Shown here piece after piece: positions 52,185 to 55,876 of a DNA stretch of 55,876 bases (the first letter of the stretch is position 1; every line of letters begins with the position of its first letter). The notes under the pieces were generated by a model, which did not search any database, was not told the DNA's origin, and saw only the letters and a list, made by a program, of their open reading frames with translations. A program made the position numbers and the translations under genes. The DNA is from F1-120-MAGs238 sp964484185 (GTDB lineage Bacteria > Planctomycetota > Phycisphaerae > Phycisphaerales > UBA1924): positions 1-55,876 of the forward strand of contig CAZAEQ010000029.1 of assembly GCA_964484185.1 (NCBI GenBank), written 5' to 3'.

Positions 52185-53903
52185 TCATTCGTTATCAAGG
52201 TCCGACTGCGTCATACGTGCGACTTCATCTGGTGTGGTGGTTGCATTCAAAATCTTGATTCGACCGTCGCCGGTCAGCGTCCGCATGCCGCTGTCCACCG
52301 CCGCACGCCGAATCTCCGTCACCGGCGCGACGTTGAACGCCAGGTCGCGGATGCGGCTGTTCATAATCATCATCTCGTACACGCCCTTACGCCCGCGATA
52401 TCCAGACCCGTTGCAATTATCACAGCCCACCGGCTTGTGAACCTTGCCGAGTGCCTCTTCCATCGTCAGACCCACAAGTCTCAAGTACTTCGGATCCGGC
52501 GCCGGGTCGACCGTCTTGCACTTGGGACACAAGATTCGAATCAGTCGCTGCGCCATGACCGCCTGAATCGAGCTGGCCACAAGGAACGGCTTGATACCGA
52601 TGTCCACCAGACGCGTGATCGCGCTCGGTGCATCGTTGGTGTGCAGCGTCGAGAACACCAAGTGACCGGTCAACGCGGCCTGAATCGCGATTTCAGCAAC
52701 TTCTTTATCGCGGATTTCACCGACCAGAATAATGTTCGGCGCCTGACGCAACATCGATCGCAAGATCGCCGTGAACGTCAATCCAATGTGCTCACGCACC
52801 TGACACTGGTTAATCCCCTGGAACTGATATTCAACCGGGTCTTCCGCCGTGATGATCTTCTTATCCGGTCTATTGAGCACATCGAGCGCGGAATACAGCG
52901 TCGTCGTCTTACCTGAACCGGTCGGCCCCGTCACAAGGAAAATGCCGTTTGGCCGGCGAATAACCTTATTGAAAACCGCCAGGTTATCCGGCTCAAAGCC
53001 CAGGTTCACAAGACCAATTCGCACTGAATCCGGCCGCAAAATACGCAAAACAATCGATTCACCGTGATACGCCGGACACGCGCTCACGCGGTAGTCGATC
53101 ATGACGCCATCGACATCCAGCTTGATACGACCGTCCTGCGGCGCACGCTTCTCTGCGATGTTCATGCCCGCCATCAGCTTGATACGCGACAAGAACGCAT
53201 TCTGCATGCGCTTGGGAAGATTATCTCTTTCCATGCACACACCGTCGATGCGATACCGCAGTCTCACGCGCTCCGCCATCGGCTCAATATGAATATCGCT
53301 GCCACGCATGCGCACCGCTTCAGAGAGCACGCGATTCACCAGCTTGATAATCGGCGAACTCTCCGCCGCCTCGTCGATCGACTTATCCACCGACCGGTCA
53401 ACCGACTTATCCACCGACTTATCGATCGACTCTGTCACCAGCGACTGATCGGGCGCAAAGTTCCTCGCCGTCCCCGCATTGCTCGCATCTAAAAACTTCT
53501 TAATCGCGGCCTTCGAAGCAATCTTGGGCTCAATCTCCGAGTTCAACCTGAACCGCAACATGTCCAGCAGCTCAAGATTCAACGGGTCCCAGATTGCAAT
53601 ATGCAACCGCCCATTCGTCTTGCTCAGCGGGATAATCGTGTGCTTCTTAATCAGGTCATCGGGGATCAGCTTCAAATCAATCTTGTCCGCCGCATTGGGC
53701 TGCGCAAGATCAAAATACTCCATCCCGAACTGATTGGCCAACGCCTTGGCAACCTGGTCATCCTTCGCAAACCCCATCTCTATGACCACATCACCAAACC
53801 GTTTCCCACCTTTCGCGGCGGCACTCGCCTTGTCCGACTGCTCCTGCGTAAGCGCACCCCAACCAACCAAGATTTCCCCAAGCTTCTTTCGCGATCTTGC
53901 CAT
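52185..53903 (-). CDS. GspE/PilB-type assembly ATPase (first copy)
   Basis: The product is a 572-residue ATPase. The N-terminal MshEN-like domain reads RKKLGEILVGWGALT and RFGDVVIEMGFAK. A tetrapeptide-repeat linker (SIDKSVDKSVDRSVDKSIDE) separates it from the core: Walker A GPTGSGKTTTLYSAL, Asp box TAEDPVEYQFQG, Walker B RQAPNIILVGEIRD and His box STLHTND. The zinc-binding pairs are CPKC and CDNC. It is the first gene of the cluster, 35 bp before pilT. The cluster's promoter should lie in 53904-54121. Confidence 0.92.
   Translation of the reverse strand: MARSRKKLGEILVGWGALTQEQSDKASAAAKGGKRFGDVVIEMGFAKDDQVAKALANQFGMEYFDLAQPNAADKIDLKLIPDDLIKKHTIIPLSKTNGRLHIAIWDPLNLELLDMLRFRLNSEIEPKIASKAAIKKFLDASNAGTARNFAPDQSLVTESIDKSVDKSVDRSVDKSIDEAAESSPIIKLVNRVLSEAVRMRGSDIHIEPMAERVRLRYRIDGVCMERDNLPKRMQNAFLSRIKLMAGMNIAEKRAPQDGRIKLDVDGVMIDYRVSACPAYHGESIVLRILRPDSVRIGLVNLGFEPDNLAVFNKVIRRPNGIFLVTGPTGSGKTTTLYSALDVLNRPDKKIITAEDPVEYQFQGINQCQVREHIGLTFTAILRSMLRQAPNIILVGEIRDKEVAEIAIQAALTGHLVFSTLHTNDAPSAITRLVDIGIKPFLVASSIQAVMAQRLIRILCPKCKTVDPAPDPKYLRLVGLTMEEALGKVHKPVGCDNCNGSGYRGRKGVYEMMIMNSRIRDLAFNVAPVTEIRRAAVDSGMRTLTGDGRIKILNATTTPDEVARMTQSDLDNE
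53377..53436 (-). repeat. Coding 12-bp minisatellite in the first GspE/PilB gene
   Basis: Five 12-bp units (consensus ACCGACTTATCC on the plus strand) encode a four-residue repeat, Ser-Val/Ile-Asp-Lys/Arg, in the linker between the N-terminal domain and the ATPase core. Confidence 0.8.
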
Positions 53904-54121
53904 GCTAAAAACTTTCCGGTCAACGCCAGATACCGTGTAATGTCCGATCGATCACGCCCGGCGGTTGCACACCAGGTCCGCGCCACCCCTCGAAAGAGCG
54001 AATCAACGAGAGCGAACAGGATAGCAGCAAACAACTCCCCGTGTGCGAAGGACGGGGGATGTTGGGGACACTCACCAATCTACTCTCTGTTAGACTCACT
54101 CGCTGTTCGATCTTGCAAGAT

Positions 54122-54157
54122 AGGTCCTATACGTCCTATACGACCTATGGGTCCTAT
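54122..54157 (+). repeat. 9-bp tandem-repeat array, upstream copy
   Basis: Four 9-bp units: AGGTCCTAT, ACGTCCTAT, ACGACCTAT and GGGTCCTAT. An almost identical 36-bp array lies at 54799-54834, so the four-helix-bundle gene (54185-54781) is bracketed by it. Confidence 0.9.
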
Positions 54158-54184
54158 TGCTTTGCCTTTTCTTCGAGTTTTCCC

Positions 54185-54781
54185 ATGCCCAACTTCCTCC
54201 CCAAGCACGGCAACTACAAAAACCTCCTCAGCTACGAAAAGGCCGAGATCGTTTACGACCTCACCTTCCGCTTCTGCGGCATGTTCCTCCAAAAATCCGA
54301 CCGCACCAACGACCAAATGATCCAGGCCGCCCGCTCCGGCAAACAAAACATCGCCGAAGGCTCCAAAGCCGCCGTCACCTCCAAAGAAACCGAACTCAAA
54401 CTCACAAACGTCGCCCGCGCCAGCCTTGAAGAACTCCTGATCGACTATCAAGATTTCCTGCGTGTCCGCGACCTCAAACTCTGGACCAAAGATTCAAAAG
54501 AAGCCCTCTTCGTCCGCGCCATCGGCAACCAGTCACCCACCACCTACGAAACCTACCGGCCCTACATCGAAGGCCGCTCTTCCGAAGTAGTCGCCAACAT
54601 CGCAATCTGCCTCATCCACCAAACCAACTTCCTCCTCAACCAGCACCTCCGCCAACTCGAACAAGATTTCCTCCAAAACGGCGGCATACGCGAGCGCATG
54701 ACCAAAGCCCGCATCCAAGTCCGCAACCAGCAATCCCAAACCCCCAATACCGCCAACAAGCCCAACGATCGCACTCAATAG
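54185..54781 (+). CDS. Four-helix-bundle (S23-like) protein with suffix domain
   Basis: This 198-residue helical protein is related to the S23/four-helix-bundle family. The core reads YDLTFRFCGMFLQ, DQMIQAARSGKQNIAEGSKAA, LKLTNVARASLEELLIDYQDFL: AARSGxxNIAEG is the family hallmark. A longer C-terminal suffix with LIHQTNFLLNQHLRQLEQDF and GGIRERMTKAR follows. Homologues are found in 23S rRNA intervening sequences and, as Avd, in diversity-generating retroelements; the function of free-standing ones is unknown. The ATG at 54185 starts at MPNFLPKHGNY. The stop codon lies in a repeat, and matching arrays flank the gene. Confidence 0.85.
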   Translation: MPNFLPKHGNYKNLLSYEKAEIVYDLTFRFCGMFLQKSDRTNDQMIQAARSGKQNIAEGSKAAVTSKETELKLTNVARASLEELLIDYQDFLRVRDLKLWTKDSKEALFVRAIGNQSPTTYETYRPYIEGRSSEVVANIAICLIHQTNFLLNQHLRQLEQDFLQNGGIRERMTKARIQVRNQQSQTPNTANKPNDRTQ

Positions 54782-54798
54782 GTCCTACTGCCTTCAAT

Positions 54799-54834
54799 AG
54801 GTCCTATACGTCCTATACGACCTATAGGTCCTAT
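54799..54834 (+). repeat. 9-bp tandem-repeat array, downstream copy
   Basis: AGGTCCTAT, ACGTCCTAT, ACGACCTAT and AGGTCCTAT: identical to the upstream array except for one base. A single extra unit (AGGTCCTAC at 54780) overlaps the stop codon of the four-helix-bundle gene. Confidence 0.9.
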
Positions 54835-54880
54835 TTCGAGCAAACTGCTCCCCAAGTGCCACCACAAAACTGCACCCCCA

Positions 54881-55450
54881 ATGAGAAACTCTGATACATC
54901 CAGCACCGCCAAAAACCACGATGCTGGCGGCAAAGTTCGACCACCCTGGCCCGCAGATTCCGTTGTCAGCTCTGTGTTTTCAGAGTGCCAGCAATATCGC
55001 TACCAACTCCGGGAAATTTGGGATGCGTCCAAACCGCTCGTCCTCTGGCTGCTGATGAACCCGAGTGTGGCCTGCACAGATTACAGCGATCCCACCCTGC
55101 GCAGGACAGGGAATTTCGCCCGCACCTGGGGCTACGGCGGCCAACTCGTCGGCAACGTCCACGCCTACCGCGCAACGGACAAGAGTCGTCTGCTGGAAGT
55201 CGCCGACCCCATCGGTCCCCAAAATGACCAGATGATCCTGGAGATGGCAACGGAAGCAAAAACAGTTGTGCTGGCCTACGGACAACCACCTCTTGCCCTC
55301 CGCTCGCGCGGTGCCGAAGTTGTAGCCATGCTGCGGCACCACCCGGGGCTCTGCCACCTTCGCCTGGCTCAGGATGGCACTCCGGTCCACCCGCTTTACC
55401 TTCCATCCATCCTCCGACCCAAGCCCCACAAACTTGAATCTGTGATGTAG
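54881..55450 (+). CDS. DUF1643 domain protein
   Basis: This 189-residue protein matches DUF1643: SECQQYRYQLREIWD, LVLWLLMNPSVACTDYSDPTLRR, FARTWGYGGQLVGNVHAYRATD and PIGPQNDQMI, with KTVVLAYG later and LRHHPGLCHLRLAQDGTPVHPLYL at the end. The function is unknown; the family is soluble and often found in accessory or phage-related regions. There is no signal peptide. It is 176 bp before hsdM and may belong to the same restriction-island segment. The first 20 or so residues are outside the conserved domain, so a later start is possible. Confidence 0.85.
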   Translation: MRNSDTSSTAKNHDAGGKVRPPWPADSVVSSVFSECQQYRYQLREIWDASKPLVLWLLMNPSVACTDYSDPTLRRTGNFARTWGYGGQLVGNVHAYRATDKSRLLEVADPIGPQNDQMILEMATEAKTVVLAYGQPPLALRSRGAEVVAMLRHHPGLCHLRLAQDGTPVHPLYLPSILRPKPHKLESVM

Positions 55451-55532
55451 CAATTCCCTGCCGGGAAATCCATTTTTGAGTACCCACCCGGCCCAGCCCG
55501 AACGAGACGCCCCACCCACACCATTTGCAACC

Positions 55533-55589
55533 CCGCCAACAAACCAACCGATCGAATTCAATAGGCCCCTTGCGACCTAGAAGTCCTGT
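55533..55589 (+). repeat. Degenerate third copy of the gene-end plus 9-bp array
   Basis: 55533-55569 matches the 3' end of the four-helix-bundle gene (54750-54786) at 30 of 37 positions, including CAATAGG. Degenerate 9-bp units follow (AGGCCCCTT, GCGACCTAG, AAGTCCTGT; 55563-55589). It lies between the DUF1643 gene and hsdM. Confidence 0.65.
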
Positions 55590-55625
55590 TCCGAGTACAC
55601 TCCCGCCATCTCTCGGAGCTTCAAC

Positions 55626-55876
55626 TTGATCACCGGCGAACTCAAATCCAAAGTCGATGCTGTCTGGCTTGCCTTCTTCACTGGCGGCATCTCGAACCCC
55701 ATCGAAGTCATTGAACAACTCACCTTCCTCCTCTTCCTCAAACGCCTCGATGAACTCCACACCGCCGAAGAAAAGAAAGCCTCCCGCCTCAAGCGCGACA
55801 TCGAAAATCCCATCTTCAAGACCAAAAAGGAGCAGAGTGCCCGCTGGTCTGTCTTTAAGCCGCTTGCTCCCCGCCC
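55626..55876 (+). CDS. hsdM: Type I restriction-modification methyltransferase subunit HsdM (N-terminal part)
   Basis: The gene begins with a TTG at 55626, seven bases after GGAG, and runs off the right edge of the window (about 83 residues visible). The N-terminal domain is clear: ITGELKSKVDAVWLAFFTGG, then ISNPIEVIEQLTFLLFLKRL, DELHTAEEKKASRL and the conserved PIF. The Trp in ARWSVFKPL matches the LRWSxFK motif. HsdM is the DNA methyltransferase subunit of type I systems and would act with HsdS and HsdR, which should follow. The catalytic NPPF motif lies beyond the window. Confidence 0.9.
   Translation, partial: MITGELKSKVDAVWLAFFTGGISNPIEVIEQLTFLLFLKRLDELHTAEEKKASRLKRDIENPIFKTKKEQSARWSVFKPLAPR

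Noticed and set aside
54122..54834. The 9-bp arrays as transcription terminators
   Set aside because: The arrays are direct tandem repeats, lack a T-run, and also lie upstream of the gene, which does not fit termination.

Overview
The window looks like part of a planctomycete chromosome, most likely from the class Phycisphaerae. This is an inference from gene content. The support is an ECF sigma factor of the Acidobacteria/Planctomycetes type next to a Ser/Thr kinase-TPR gene, a secreted HAF-repeat protein ending in a short dockerin-like tail with terminal Gly-Cys, prepilins with AFTLVELL-type cleavage sites, and an ImuA-ImuB-DnaE2 mutasome. A run of ten N at 17855-17864 shows it comes from a draft or scaffolded assembly.

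Layout. 1-1.9 kb: a fragment, a hypothetical gene, and an IS200-like/RAYT transposase flanked by three copies of a two-hairpin REP-like repeat. 2-6.2 kb (minus): a secreted hypothetical protein, a glycosyltransferase, and an OppD/OppC pair of a peptide-type ABC importer without its other subunits. 6.4-12.6 kb (plus): the imuA-imuB-dnaE2 translesion cassette. dnaE2 carries several dispersed-repeat families in frame inside its coding sequence. 12.7-20 kb: a photolyase neighbourhood with DUF2256, an Fe-S type cryptochrome/photolyase, an SDR lacking the usual catalytic Tyr, a membrane protein, a membrane/SelL-like redox fusion, an SRPBCC protein, a CIA30-fasciclin protein broken by the N gap, and TspO. 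20.2-24.5 kb: a heparinase II/III protein, a kinase-TPR gene with an internal out-of-frame deletion, and its ECF sigma factor. 24.9-27.6 kb: a three-domain acyl-CoA ligase/ACP/acyltransferase.

28.1-36.6 kb is an integrative element of about 8.4 kb sitting in tRNA-Pro(UGG). It is bounded by a perfect 72-bp direct repeat and carries a tyrosine integrase, an Xis-like HTH protein, a winged-helix-like protein, a DUF3987-type primase/helicase, small membrane proteins and a secreted HAF-repeat cargo protein. Copies of a 10-bp motif (AAGGGRGTAG) cluster just inside both ends and may be integrase or excisionase arm sites.

36.6-53.9 kb (minus) is a type II secretion/type IV pilus-like cluster: two GspE/PilB ATPases, PilT, GspF, then five pseudopilins in the order G, H, I, J, K. 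All five are far longer than the usual family members; the GspK-like protein has 1753 residues. No secretin, assembly-platform L/M or prepilin peptidase is present here. 54.1-55.9 kb: a four-helix-bundle (S23-like) gene, a DUF1643 gene and the start of hsdM of a type I restriction system, separated by copies of a 9-bp tandem-repeat array and a duplicated gene end.
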